Of a stretch of 64,000 nt of DNA, positions 16,766-25,109 are shown in pieces. Position numbers and translations under genes: made by a program. How positions within the stretch are numbered: position 1 is the stretch's first letter; the number at the start of each line of letters is the position of its first letter. Origin of the DNA: JAJECS01 sp965243625 (lineage in GTDB: Bacteria > Chloroflexota > UBA11872); NCBI GenBank assembly GCA_965243625.1, contig CBDEVI010000002.1:2046001-2110000 (forward strand), given 5' to 3'. The notes beneath the pieces were generated by a model. The model saw only the letters and a list, made by a program, of their open reading frames with translations, searched no databases and was not told the DNA's origin.

Positions 16766-18037
16766 ATGGGGGCCTCCTTGAGCAGCTTGCGTAGATATCG
16801 GCTGTTCCTCACGCTGCTTGTCGGACCGGCGCTTGTCATTGCCATCATCGTGGTCTTGATCATCACCTTGTTCGGCGGCGACGGCGAGACGGATTCCACT
16901 GCCGAAACCACCACGCCAACCGTCACCGCGTCGCCAGGAACCGGCGACGGCGTGCCACCCGCCAGGACGTCCCCGGCGACGCTGCAGGTGCTGCCAACCC
17001 AGACGCCAGTCATCGTGGATACGCCGACGCCGACGGTGCCGGCCGAGCCGACCGCGACGCCAACGCCAACCGCGACGCCGACGCCCGCTGGCCCCATCGA
17101 GCACACGGTCCAGGCCGATGAAACGCTGTCGGGCATTGCCGACGCGTATGGCGTGGCCTTGGACGACATCGTGGCCTTCAACGACTTTGCCAACGCGGAA
17201 GTGATCATCTTTGTCGGACAGATCATTGAAATCCCGACCGATCCGAGCCAGCTCGCCGAGCGGCTCGACGCACGACCAGTGGCCGTGACGGGCGTCGTGA
17301 TTCCGAGCGACGGCCTGAACGTGCGCGACCAGCCCAACACCGCGACCAGCACGGTGCAGTACGTCGCGCGCGCCGGATCGCAGCTCAACCTGACGGGCGT
17401 TTTCGAGGACATTGACGGCATCCGCTGGCACGAGGTCGAGGACGGCAACTGGGTGCAGAGCCAATACCTGGAGCTGGGCGCCACGGCGGCCCCCCTCCCG
17501 GACGCGCCGGCCACGGACACAGGTACCGGAACGGGCGCAGCGCTGACGGGGGTGGTGATTCCCGACGACGGGCTGAACGTTCGCGATCAACCCAACACCA
17601 CCACCAGCACCGTGCAGTACGTCGCGGCCGGCGGGCAGCAGCTCAATCTGACGGGCGAGGTTCAGGAGATCAACGGCATCCGGTGGCATGAGGTCGAGGA
17701 CGGCAACTGGGTGCAGGGCCAGTACCTCGAATTGGGCGGTACGGCTGCTCCAGCGACCGCACCGGCGCCGGCGGAGACCGCCGCCCCGACGCCAACCGCC
17801 GACGTAACGGCAGCCGCCACCGAGCCGCCGAGCGATGAGGAGCTCACCGCCGTGGTCGTGCCTGAAGGCGGACTGAACGTGCGCACGGAGCCGCGCGCCG
17901 ACGGCGAAGTGGCGTACGTCGCGCCGGCGGGATCGCGCCTGCAGATGACCGGCGAGAACACGGTCGTCGACGGCGTGACCTGGTGGGAGCTCGAGGACGG
18001 GAACTGGGTCCAAGGCCAGTTCCTCCGCTTCGGCTAG
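16766..18037 (+). CDS. LysM and triple SH3b domain surface protein
   Basis: The 423-residue protein has one N-terminal membrane segment (about 10-35), a Thr/Pro-rich linker (TPTPTATPTP, about 80-110), a LysM domain (about 110-155, VQADETLSGIADAYGVALDDIV) and three SH3b domains around 175-235, 253-320 and 365-423. Domains 1 and 2 are near-identical (DGLNVRDQPNT.TSTVQYVA), a recent tandem duplication. It is likely anchored and bound to peptidoglycan or another wall polymer. The TPTPT linker is typical of Chloroflexota exported proteins. The start ATG is at 16766; alternatives are just upstream or at TTG 16778. Confidence 0.88.
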   Translation: MGASLSSLRRYRLFLTLLVGPALVIAIIVVLIITLFGGDGETDSTAETTTPTVTASPGTGDGVPPARTSPATLQVLPTQTPVIVDTPTPTVPAEPTATPTPTATPTPAGPIEHTVQADETLSGIADAYGVALDDIVAFNDFANAEVIIFVGQIIEIPTDPSQLAERLDARPVAVTGVVIPSDGLNVRDQPNTATSTVQYVARAGSQLNLTGVFEDIDGIRWHEVEDGNWVQSQYLELGATAAPLPDAPATDTGTGTGAALTGVVIPDDGLNVRDQPNTTTSTVQYVAAGGQQLNLTGEVQEINGIRWHEVEDGNWVQGQYLELGGTAAPATAPAPAETAAPTPTADVTAAATEPPSDEELTAVVVPEGGLNVRTEPRADGEVAYVAPAGSRLQMTGENTVVDGVTWWELEDGNWVQGQFLRFG

Positions 18038-18129
18038 CCCCGCAAGCACCGACCGCACGCAGGGTGTCGCGGTGACTTCGGGCTTCGCCTAGCGTCCCAC
18101 GCCGGGACGCGCGTCCCAGGCGCCGCGGC

Positions 18130-19146
18130 TCACCTCGCGCGCAACCATCGATCCATAAACTCCAGGGGCGCCTCGGGCAGAAGCTCGTGGCCTCCGTCGA
18201 ACTCGTCGCGGGCGAGGCGATCCGCCGCACCTGCCGCCGCGTAGATGTCCGCAAGATGGGCGTGGGCCTGCCGCGACGCCTCGATCGCAAAGCCGCGATC
18301 GGACCGACCCGCCTGAATGAGCAGCGGCCGCGGGGCGATGCAGCCGTGGACGTCGGGCACGTCGGCGACGGCATAGATGCCGGGGAGAAACTGGGAACCG
18401 CAGAAGTTGCCGGCCTCCAGGGCATAGGAGCGGAATGTGGTGAGATAGCCGCTCACCACCACGGCCGCCGGGCGCTCGTCGAGCGCCGCCAGATACATCG
18501 CGCGGGTGCCGCCAAATGAGAGACCGGCAACGCCGATGCGGCTTGCATCCACCTCGGGACGGGCTTCGAGGACATCCAAAGCGCGCTGGTCGTCCCAAAG
18601 GGCGAGCGCCATGATGTTGCGCCCGAAGAGGGCCAGCTTGAGAAAGTTGATGTTGCAGCCGTCGCGACCGCCGTAGCGGCGGAATCCCTCGGCACGCTCG
18701 CCGAAGCCCGGCGCGTCGGGAGCCAGCACCACGTAGCCGCGCTGTGCGAAGCGCGTGGCATTGGCGTGGTAGATGCCCGGCGTGACGAGGTCGCCCTTGC
18801 CCCCGCCGTGGCCGTGCAAGGCGAGGACGGCCGGCGCCGGACGGTCGGCGTCGACGCCGTCGGGCACGAGCAGAAGGGCCGGCACGTCAACATCCGCGGC
18901 CGAGCGGAAGACGAGCCGCGTCTGCACGTAGCCGCTGCCGGGCGTGCGCTCGAGCTCCACGGGCTCGGGATCGACCGGGGTTGGCAACGGGCCGCGCAGG
19001 GCCGCGATGGCGTCCCGCAAGTTGTGGCGCCATGTCGCGAAGTCAATCCCGGGTCGGAAGGCGTGGCTGGGCCGGTGCATGTCGTCCAGGCGCGCGACCT
19101 GGTCGTCAAACGCGAATTCCCAGGCGCGCGGCGCCGGCGCACTCAT
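18130..19146 (-). CDS. Dienelactone hydrolase / acetyl-xylan-esterase-like alpha/beta hydrolase
   Basis: This 338-residue hydrolase has GHGGGKGD as the oxyanion region, the nucleophile elbow GLSFGG (about residue 190) and a C-terminal GGHEL with the catalytic His. Length and the N-terminal cap resemble the Abhydrolase_7 group. It overlaps the sugar-phosphate-isomerase-like gene by ATGA, so the two are translationally coupled and probably act on one carbohydrate or lignocellulose-derived substrate. No signal peptide, so it is cytoplasmic. Confidence 0.85.
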   Translation of the reverse strand: MSAPAPRAWEFAFDDQVARLDDMHRPSHAFRPGIDFATWRHNLRDAIAALRGPLPTPVDPEPVELERTPGSGYVQTRLVFRSAADVDVPALLLVPDGVDADRPAPAVLALHGHGGGKGDLVTPGIYHANATRFAQRGYVVLAPDAPGFGERAEGFRRYGGRDGCNINFLKLALFGRNIMALALWDDQRALDVLEARPEVDASRIGVAGLSFGGTRAMYLAALDERPAAVVVSGYLTTFRSYALEAGNFCGSQFLPGIYAVADVPDVHGCIAPRPLLIQAGRSDRGFAIEASRQAHAHLADIYAAAGAADRLARDEFDGGHELLPEAPLEFMDRWLRAR

Positions 19147-19925
19147 CGGCGGAGGTGTGTCCGAAGGTAGGCCAGCGCCTGCGGCGCCTGGCGACTGAAG
19201 CCGTCGAACCGCTTGCCGTTGTCTTCGATGCTGACGCGGCCGGAGTAGTTGACGGCGGTCAGCGCCCGCAGAAACTCGGGCAGGCCGGCGTCGGTGGACT
19301 GCGGCGGGGAGCCGGGTAGCGGCGGGACCGGCACATGGACGTGGCGCAGTCGATCGCGCGACTCGGCGAGGTTGGTCAGGGGCTCATGCTCGCGCGCCAT
19401 GTGCCACCAGTCGGCCAGCGCCGCCACGCGCGAGATCCCGGATTGGCGGGCCACGACCGCCGCCTCGAGGACGGTGTTGATGTTGTCGCAGACCTCGCGC
19501 CAGAGCGGCTCGATCACGATGTCCAGGTCGTAGGGCGCGGCGGCGTCGGCGGCCAACGACAGGAATTCGAGAATCTCGCCAGGTACCCGGTGCCGGTCGT
19601 AGCCGGACGGCGTGGAGCGCGCCGGTCCGCTGCCAAAGACCACCACCCGGGTCCCCAACTCGGCCATGCGTCCCATGGCCGTGTCGACATAGGCGCGCAA
19701 TCCCGGGAGATCGCGCTTGGGCCCGACGACCGGGTGGTGCGCCGGGACGAACACATTGAAAGCCTCGGCCGGCAATCCCGCATCCTGGATGCGCCGGCGG
19801 ATCGGCGCGTAGACCGTCTCGTCGTCGTCGGGAACCAGGTCCACCACGCGCGGCTCGACGTAGGCGAAGCCCGCATCCCGCGCCGCATCCAGCACGTCGA
19901 GCGACGCGCAGCATCCAAGTCGCAT
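19143..19925 (-). CDS. Sugar phosphate isomerase/epimerase-like TIM-barrel
   Basis: The 260-residue protein has the AP_endonuc_2 fold signature: a first beta-strand (GCCASLDVLDAARDAGFAYVE), VFGSGPAR and VIEPL with a metal-ligand Glu, and ADWWHM and HVHVP ligands near 180-205. Such barrels act as isomerases, epimerases or hydro-lyases on sugars and polyols, often in sugar catabolic clusters. It is the upstream partner of the coupled hydrolase at 18130-19146. Confidence 0.8.
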   Translation of the reverse strand: MRLGCCASLDVLDAARDAGFAYVEPRVVDLVPDDDETVYAPIRRRIQDAGLPAEAFNVFVPAHHPVVGPKRDLPGLRAYVDTAMGRMAELGTRVVVFGSGPARSTPSGYDRHRVPGEILEFLSLAADAAAPYDLDIVIEPLWREVCDNINTVLEAAVVARQSGISRVAALADWWHMAREHEPLTNLAESRDRLRHVHVPVPPLPGSPPQSTDAGLPEFLRALTAVNYSGRVSIEDNGKRFDGFSRQAPQALAYLRTHLRR

Positions 19926-19981
19926 GCCACCACCGCCTCACGCCGCCGCGGACGACTCCAGTTCGCAAACGCTAGAGTGCC

Positions 19982-20719
19982 ATGACCCTCAGCACCGCTA
20001 CCGCCCGGTGTTGCCGCATGGCCTCGAATCCTGCGTCCGGAGCGTCGGAGGACGACGAACAGCTCGCGGTGACCCATCCCGATGGGACGCCGACCGGCGT
20101 CGTCAAGTCGCGTGGCGCCATTCACCTGGACGGCGACTGGCACCGCACGCGCACCGTGTGGGCGCTGCTGCCGCCGGCGGGCGACGCGGGCCCGATGCTG
20201 GTGCTGCAGCAGCGCGGGCCGTTCAAGGCATCCTGGCCAAACCGTCTCGACGCGAGCTCGGCCGGGCACCTGCGGGTTGGCGATCCCGACCCATGGCGCG
20301 AGGCCGAGGAGGAGCTCGGTCGGCGACCGGGCGCGGGCGAGGTGCTGTCGCTGGGCGAGCGCCAGAGCGGGGCACGTCTCCCCAACGGACAGATCGATCT
20401 CGAGGTCCAAGAGCTATGGCTCTGGCGCTGTCCCTACGATCTGCTCGAGCTTTGCCCGCCCTATCCGGAAGTGGCGGCGCTGCTGGCGGTGGCCCCGGAC
20501 GACCTGCGGCGGCTGGCCGGGGGCGAGGCTCGGCGCATTCCGGCGGTGGTTCGGCGACCCGGCGCGTCCCACGTTGAGGCCGGATACGCCGACGCGCACC
20601 AGCTGATTCCGGGCGAAGAGCCTTACATCCGGCAGGTGGGCGAGATCACGCTGCGCCTATTGGCGGGCCAGAGTTGGTCGCCGCTGGCCGTGGATCCGGA
20701 AGCTGAGTTCGACATCTAA
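19982..20719 (+). CDS. Nudix hydrolase with shortened Nudix box
   Basis: The protein has 245 residues from ATG 19982; a second ATG at 20018 is possible. A Nudix box is recognisable at GHLRVGD..REAEEELGRR (about residues 94-113). It lacks about three residues of the usual GX5EX7REUXEEXGU spacing and has Asp in place of the first Glu. The rest has the family pattern of a hydrolase for nucleoside-diphosphate-linked substrates, ending in a short C-terminal extension. Substrate unknown. Confidence 0.8.
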   Translation: MTLSTATARCCRMASNPASGASEDDEQLAVTHPDGTPTGVVKSRGAIHLDGDWHRTRTVWALLPPAGDAGPMLVLQQRGPFKASWPNRLDASSAGHLRVGDPDPWREAEEELGRRPGAGEVLSLGERQSGARLPNGQIDLEVQELWLWRCPYDLLELCPPYPEVAALLAVAPDDLRRLAGGEARRIPAVVRRPGASHVEAGYADAHQLIPGEEPYIRQVGEITLRLLAGQSWSPLAVDPEAEFDI

Positions 20720-20760
20720 CGTCGCCGTAGATCCGCTCCGTCGTCCGCAACGGCGCGTCG

Positions 20761-21300
20761 TCAGCGGCGCCTGAGGACGAGGAATGCGCCGAAGGCGATG
20801 AGGATGATCGGCCACAGCCGCCACGAATCGAACTGCGCCAGGACACCAAGCGAATCCAGCAGCGCGAGCACGCCAATGACCACCAACGCGAGCCCGACGA
20901 ATGCCGCACCGCCCAGGCGGCCGCTCCGGCCATCCGACTGCCGTTCGGTCGCGTAGGGCCGATACGTTGGCGCGGCGCCGGGAGCCGCCGCCTCGGATGC
21001 CTGCTGCGGCGCGGCTTCCTCGCCCGGGGGCTCGTCGCCCGTCGTGGGCGCGTCGTCGGCGGCGGGTTCGTCATCCGCTCCAACGGGGCCAGGCTCGATT
21101 CCGGGCGCGGGCCCAGCGCCTGTGGGCACGACGACCACCATGACGAAATAGATGATGATCGCGACCCCGCCGGTGAAGATCGCCAGCAGCACCCAGAGCA
21201 GGCGCATGAGCGTGGGATCAACGTCGAAGTAGTCCGCCATACCGCCTGAGAGTCCCGTGAGCAGGCGATCCTGCTCGCTGCGATACAAGCGACGCTGCAT
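20761..21300 (-). CDS. PspC-domain membrane protein
   Basis: The 179-residue protein opens with a PspC domain (about 1-60): LYRSEQDRLLTGLSGGMADYFDVDPTL and a hydrophobic helix. An acidic, disordered linker follows, and two C-terminal helices (about 130-175) resemble the LiaF/DUF5668-type membrane tail. Family members help sense envelope stress. The gene is divergent from the rsuA-like gene. Confidence 0.85.
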   Translation of the reverse strand: MQRRLYRSEQDRLLTGLSGGMADYFDVDPTLMRLLWVLLAIFTGGVAIIIYFVMVVVVPTGAGPAPGIEPGPVGADDEPAADDAPTTGDEPPGEEAAPQQASEAAAPGAAPTYRPYATERQSDGRSGRLGGAAFVGLALVVIGVLALLDSLGVLAQFDSWRLWPIILIAFGAFLVLRRR

Positions 21301-21357
21301 GGCGAGGTTCTCCGCGCGCGTATGCTCCGCAAGTCACTCTAAAGCTGGAGACGGCGT

Positions 21358-22134
21358 TTGTCATCGCGCACCAGCCAGACACCCGCGTCCGACGCCGATC
21401 GCAACGAACGACCGGACAGCCGCGGCTTGCGGTTGCAAGTGTTCCTCGCGCGAGCGGGACGCGGGTCGCGGCGAACGATGGAGCAGGCGATTCGCGGCGG
21501 GCGGGTGGCTGTCGACGGCGAGACCGTGACGACGCTCGGGGTTCGAGTCGATCCTGAGACGCAGGAGGTTCGGTTGGACGGGAAACGCGTTGCACCGAGT
21601 CGACAACCGGGAACCGTCATCGCGCTGCACAAGCCGCCGCGAGTCCTCACCACCACGCACGATCCGCAGGGCCGGCCAACAGTGCTGCACTTATTGCCCA
21701 GAGCACTGCGGCGCGAACGGCTCTATCCGGTCGGTCGGCTCGACTTCGCCTCCGAGGGCCTGGTGCTGTTGACCAACGACGGCGACCTGGCGTTTCAGCT
21801 CATGCACCCGCGCTTCGGCCACGAGCGCGAATACGTGGTGACGGTCCGCGGACCCGAACCGCCCGACCTTGCCCGGCGGCTCACCGAGGGCGTCGACATC
21901 GGCGACCGGCGGCCGGCTCGCGCCCTACGCGCCCGGCGAGTGAGAAACGGCTGGCAGCTGGTGCTGGCCGAAGGCCGCAAGCGGCAAGTGCGGCGGATGT
22001 TCGAGGCGGCGGGGATGCGCGTCACCCGGTTGCAGCGCGTGCGCATCGGCTCGGTAACGCTCGGTGACTTGGCGCCCGGCGCGGCGCGGAAGCTCGGAGC
22101 CGACGAGATCGCAGCGCTGCGCCAAAGGGCCTAG
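21358..22134 (+). CDS. Pseudouridine synthase (RsuA/RluB-like)
   Basis: The 258-residue protein starts at TTG 21358. An N-terminal S4 RNA-binding domain (about 26-75: LQVFLARAGRGSRRTMEQAIRGGRVAVDG) precedes the catalytic domain with GRLDFASEGLVLLTNDG (about 127-143), where the Asp is the conserved catalytic residue. KRQVRRMFEAAGMRVTRLQRVRIG is the family C-terminal motif. It isomerises a uridine in 16S or 23S rRNA. Its last stop codon TAG interlocks with the opposite-strand small gene at CTAG. Confidence 0.92.
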   Translation: MSSRTSQTPASDADRNERPDSRGLRLQVFLARAGRGSRRTMEQAIRGGRVAVDGETVTTLGVRVDPETQEVRLDGKRVAPSRQPGTVIALHKPPRVLTTTHDPQGRPTVLHLLPRALRRERLYPVGRLDFASEGLVLLTNDGDLAFQLMHPRFGHEREYVVTVRGPEPPDLARRLTEGVDIGDRRPARALRARRVRNGWQLVLAEGRKRQVRRMFEAAGMRVTRLQRVRIGSVTLGDLAPGAARKLGADEIAALRQRA

Positions 22135-22340
22135 ACAGCCGAGGTTGTCTCCTCGCGGCCCTCGAGCATTGCGAGCGCCGTGTCGTCGTAGAGCCATTCC
22201 GCAATTTCGGCCGTTTCGGCTAGCGTGCGCTCGGTGAGACGCGCTTTCATGGTGGCCGTGGGCATCTCATAGCGCTTTTCGAACCCACGGATCCGGCGGC
22301 GAAGCTTCCGGACGTATGCAGCACTGTCTTGGATCTCGAC
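22131..22340 (-). CDS. Small antitoxin-like protein, start unclear
   Basis: The last 70 residues of this frame look genuinely protein-like (VRKLRRRIRGFEKRYEMPTATMKARLTER...AEWLYDDTALAMLEG). The pattern matches small proteins often encoded next to RelE- or toxin-like genes, where a basic N-terminal helix precedes EKRYEMP. No proper start codon appears close upstream; the only ATG in frame lies inside the next gene, and the internal ATG would leave about 45 residues. It is a real small gene with lost start, or a pseudogene. Function inferred weakly. Confidence 0.35.
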   Translation of the reverse strand, partial: VEIQDSAAYVRKLRRRIRGFEKRYEMPTATMKARLTERTLAETAEIAEWLYDDTALAMLEGREETTSAV

Positions 22341-22375
22341 ACGGTTCGGCGTCGCGGGCCTTTGGGCTGCTATGG

Positions 22376-22795
22376 CTAGGCGCTCTCCGCGGGGCGCACG
22401 TCGGAGCGCCTCCGCTGGACGAGGATTGTGACGCCCAGCACGAGCCAGGCCGGGAGCGAAAGGACGAGCGGGTAGAGCACGATGCCAACCGGGCCGAACA
22501 GCCCGCCGATCACCGCGCCGTAGACCGTCGGCGGGGCCAGCACGACGCCGCACACGTAGGCCAAGGCTCGCACCCGCCGATGCAAGAAGGTCACGGCCAG
22601 GGTGAGCGGAAGCGCGGCGATCCAGGCAAACACGACCATCAGCGCGATCATTGCGACGGCAATCGGCAGGCCCGCCCCTTCGTCACCCGGCGCAATGGTG
22701 GCGAACCGGATGGCCGATATCACCAAGATCGCCAGCGGAAGCCAGAGGGGAAGAATCAGCAGTTGGGATGTGCGTCGGAGCCTTGACCAGCGCAT
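22376..22795 (-). CDS. Small hypothetical membrane protein
   Basis: The 139 residues form about four hydrophobic segments (about 12-30, 45-68, 78-100 and 105-125), with a basic end (RRRSDVRPAESA). No family is recognised. Base composition and codon use match neighbours. Divergent from the TerC-like gene, with about 200 bp between. Confidence 0.6.
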   Translation of the reverse strand: MRWSRLRRTSQLLILPLWLPLAILVISAIRFATIAPGDEGAGLPIAVAMIALMVVFAWIAALPLTLAVTFLHRRVRALAYVCGVVLAPPTVYGAVIGGLFGPVGIVLYPLVLSLPAWLVLGVTILVQRRRSDVRPAESA

Positions 22796-23000
22796 GCATC
22801 CACCATCGCGCCACGCCTGTGGAGCATTCTATCGCCGGCCGTGCGCGGCACGACGGAGGGGTTTTTCTCCTCAGCATCGGCCTCGGCGCGGGGCTGCCCT
22901 TCAAGGGTTGAGTCCGCACATGCGCTCCGGCATGTAGGCTAGGCCGCCGAGGTGCCCGCCGTGCGTTGGCGGCGGCGAGGGTGTAGGGCGAGGAGTCCGC

Positions 23001-23747
23001 GTGGAGACGCAGTTCGCGACAGGTCTGGGGCAGATCATCCTGTTCGACCTGATCCTCAGCGGCGACAACGCCGTGGTGATCGGGGTGGTGGCGAGCCGGC
23101 TGCGGGGGCGGCAGCGGCGGCTCGCGATCCTGTTCGGCGCGGGCGGCGCGGTGGTGTTGCGGATCGCGTTCGCGTCCATCGCGACGCTGCTGCTGCAGAT
23201 CCCGATTATCTCCCTGGTCGGCGGGCTCGCGCTGTTCTGGGTGGGCTGGCGCCTGCTCGCTCCCCACGGGGACGACGAGCATCACGAAGCGGCGACGACC
23301 TTCTGGCAGGCGCTGCGCCTGATCATCCTGGCGGACGTGGTGATGAGTCTGGACAACGTGCTGACCATCGCCGGCGCGGCCCACGGCGACATTCTGCTGC
23401 TGGTCATCGGGCTGGCACTCTCGATCCCGCTGCTGTTCGTGGGCTCGGGCCTGATCGCGTTCGCCACGGAGCGAGTGCCGCTGATCATCTACGCGGGAAG
23501 CGCGCTGATCTTCCGCATCGCGGTGGTGCTGATCATCGAGGATCCAGCCCTGCACGACCGGCTGATCGTCGAGGGACGAGAGGCGCTGAACGTCATCATC
23601 GAGCACGTCATTCCGTGGCTGGCGGCTTTCGCCGGTCCCGCGCTGTACATCCTGCTGGCGCGGCGGCGGGGACGGCCCGTGCTGCCCTTCTGGGCCCGTT
23701 CGTCAGCGGACTCCGATGCCCCGGACGCACCTACGCACGAGGCGTGA
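23001..23747 (+). CDS. TerC/YjbE-family integral membrane protein
   Basis: The 248-residue protein starts at GTG 23001, with GGCGAGGAG ahead. Two inverted halves carry the paired motifs DLILSGDNAVVIG (about 16-28) and DVVMSLDNVLTIAG (about 113-126), typical of the TerC superfamily YjbE branch. About seven hydrophobic segments follow each other. Characterised YjbE/YceF-type relatives export manganese. I looked for a yybP-ykoY manganese riboswitch in the 205-bp leader and found none. Confidence 0.88.
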   Translation: METQFATGLGQIILFDLILSGDNAVVIGVVASRLRGRQRRLAILFGAGGAVVLRIAFASIATLLLQIPIISLVGGLALFWVGWRLLAPHGDDEHHEAATTFWQALRLIILADVVMSLDNVLTIAGAAHGDILLLVIGLALSIPLLFVGSGLIAFATERVPLIIYAGSALIFRIAVVLIIEDPALHDRLIVEGREALNVIIEHVIPWLAAFAGPALYILLARRRGRPVLPFWARSSADSDAPDAPTHEA

Positions 23748-23783
23748 GACTATGGACCGGCGCTGCGTGAGGAGGTCCGACTG

Positions 23784-24167
23784 ATGGCTCAACTGCTGCA
23801 CACCCGCGTCCGCGTCAGCGACCTTGACCGTTCGATTCGCTTCTACGAGGACTTCCTTGGCTTCAAGGTCATCAGCCGGACGGATCGATCGCCTTCCGGC
23901 AACCACATCGTGCACCTGGAGCTGCCGGGCAACGAGCACACGATCGAGTTCACCTGGTCCGAGGACTACGAGCTCAACGTTCCCGAAGACCTGATGCACT
24001 TCGCCATCGGCGTGCCCGACCTGATCGCGTTTTGCGACGACCTCGAGCGCCGCGGGATCGAGATCTGGCCTGACGGCTGGCGGGAGAAGTTTCCGCTGGG
24101 GCGCAAGATGGCTTTCATCGACGATCCGGACGGATACGAGATCGAGCTGCTGGAGCGCGCGGAATGA
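23784..24167 (+). CDS. VOC / glyoxalase-I-like protein
   Basis: The 127-residue protein is one vicinal oxygen chelate domain with LLHTRVRVSDLDRSIRFYEDFLGFKV at its start, HIVHLEL and EFTW strands, a second motif DLMHFAIGV and FIDDPDGYEIELLE at the end. The His and Glu positions fit a metal site. It resembles lactoylglutathione lyase or other small-molecule lyase and dioxygenase members. It overlaps the downstream HTH-MBL gene as ATGA, so the pair probably detoxify or process one aldehyde-type substrate. Confidence 0.85.
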   Translation: MAQLLHTRVRVSDLDRSIRFYEDFLGFKVISRTDRSPSGNHIVHLELPGNEHTIEFTWSEDYELNVPEDLMHFAIGVPDLIAFCDDLERRGIEIWPDGWREKFPLGRKMAFIDDPDGYEIELLERAE

Positions 24168-25024
24168 GCGCGGCGGGGATGACGACGACTGAGCTGGAGG
24201 ACGAGTTCGGCGACGTGATCGGCAAGGCGCGCCGGGGGCTAGGCCTGGAGCCGGCGGCGGTTGCCCGGCAGGTGGATCTCGACGAGGCCGCGTTGCAACG
24301 CCTGGAGGACTGTGAGCGCCAGCCGACGCAGGCCGAGAGCGACCGCCTGGCCGCGGCGCTGGAGCTTCACGCGCCGAGTCTCTGGGACATGGCCACGGAG
24401 GCGTGGCGACCGCAGGCGCAGTCGGCCACGCTTGCCGGCGGCCTGCAGGTGCGCATGATTCCACACCCGCCCATGCGCGTGACGATGTACATCATCGGCG
24501 ACCCGGCAACCGGCGACGCGCTGGTCGTGGACCCGGGCGCGCTGCCGGAGACGGTGCTCACGACCGTGAGCGAAGCCGGCTGGCGCGTGACGGCCTACCT
24601 GATCACGCACGGCGACGCCGACCACATCGACGCGCTGGCGGCGGTCTACGCCCGGGCGCCCGCCCCGGTGTGGGTGCACCAGGGCGCACGGTCCCTCGTC
24701 CAAGGCGTTGACGGGACGAACCTGAACGTCCTGACCGGCGATGGACCGTTCACCGCGGGCCCCTTTGCCCTCGAAGCGCTGGAAACGCCCGGTCACGCGC
24801 CCGGCCACACGTCATACGCGCTGCGCGACGGAGTACTCGTGGGCGACACCGTGTTCGCCGGATCGATCGGCGGCACGCGGACGGGCAACCTCGGGTATGC
24901 CGGACAGCTGGCCGCCATCCGTTCCAAGCTGATGACGCGCGACGACGACACGAAGTTTTTTCCCGGACACGGCCCGCCGACGACCGTGGGCGAGGAGAAG
25001 CTCCACAACCCGTTCTTGGCCTAA
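24164..25024 (+). CDS. XRE-type HTH fused to metallo-beta-lactamase-fold hydrolase
   Basis: The 286-residue protein has an N-terminal helix-turn-helix (about 10-70, LGLEPAAVARQVDLDEAALQRLEDCERQP) joined to an MBL-fold domain (about 85-286). The zinc motif reads THGDADHID instead of THxHxDH, so the second His is Asp. The other ligands remain: GHAPGHTSYAL, GDTVFAGS and FPGHGPPT. Adjacent glyoxalase-I-like gene suggests a glyoxalase II-like or related thioester hydrolase with DNA- or protein-binding N-terminus. Whether the HTH binds DNA is unknown. Confidence 0.8.
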   Translation: MSAAGMTTTELEDEFGDVIGKARRGLGLEPAAVARQVDLDEAALQRLEDCERQPTQAESDRLAAALELHAPSLWDMATEAWRPQAQSATLAGGLQVRMIPHPPMRVTMYIIGDPATGDALVVDPGALPETVLTTVSEAGWRVTAYLITHGDADHIDALAAVYARAPAPVWVHQGARSLVQGVDGTNLNVLTGDGPFTAGPFALEALETPGHAPGHTSYALRDGVLVGDTVFAGSIGGTRTGNLGYAGQLAAIRSKLMTRDDDTKFFPGHGPPTTVGEEKLHNPFLA

Positions 25025-25109
25025 GGGGCCGGCCTATAGGCCAATCTGGGCGGATGCGCGACAATAGGGTGGCAGCCTGCCGCTCCGGCGCGCCTCGCAA
25101 CGGGAATCG

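Noticed and set aside
16688..18058. Minus-strand frame of 456 codons
   Set aside because: Antisense of the LysM/SH3b gene; its repeats mirror the SH3b duplication.
22796..23000. yybP-ykoY manganese riboswitch before the TerC/YjbE-like gene
   Set aside because: I found neither the conserved core blocks nor a clear leader fold; a covariance search would settle it.
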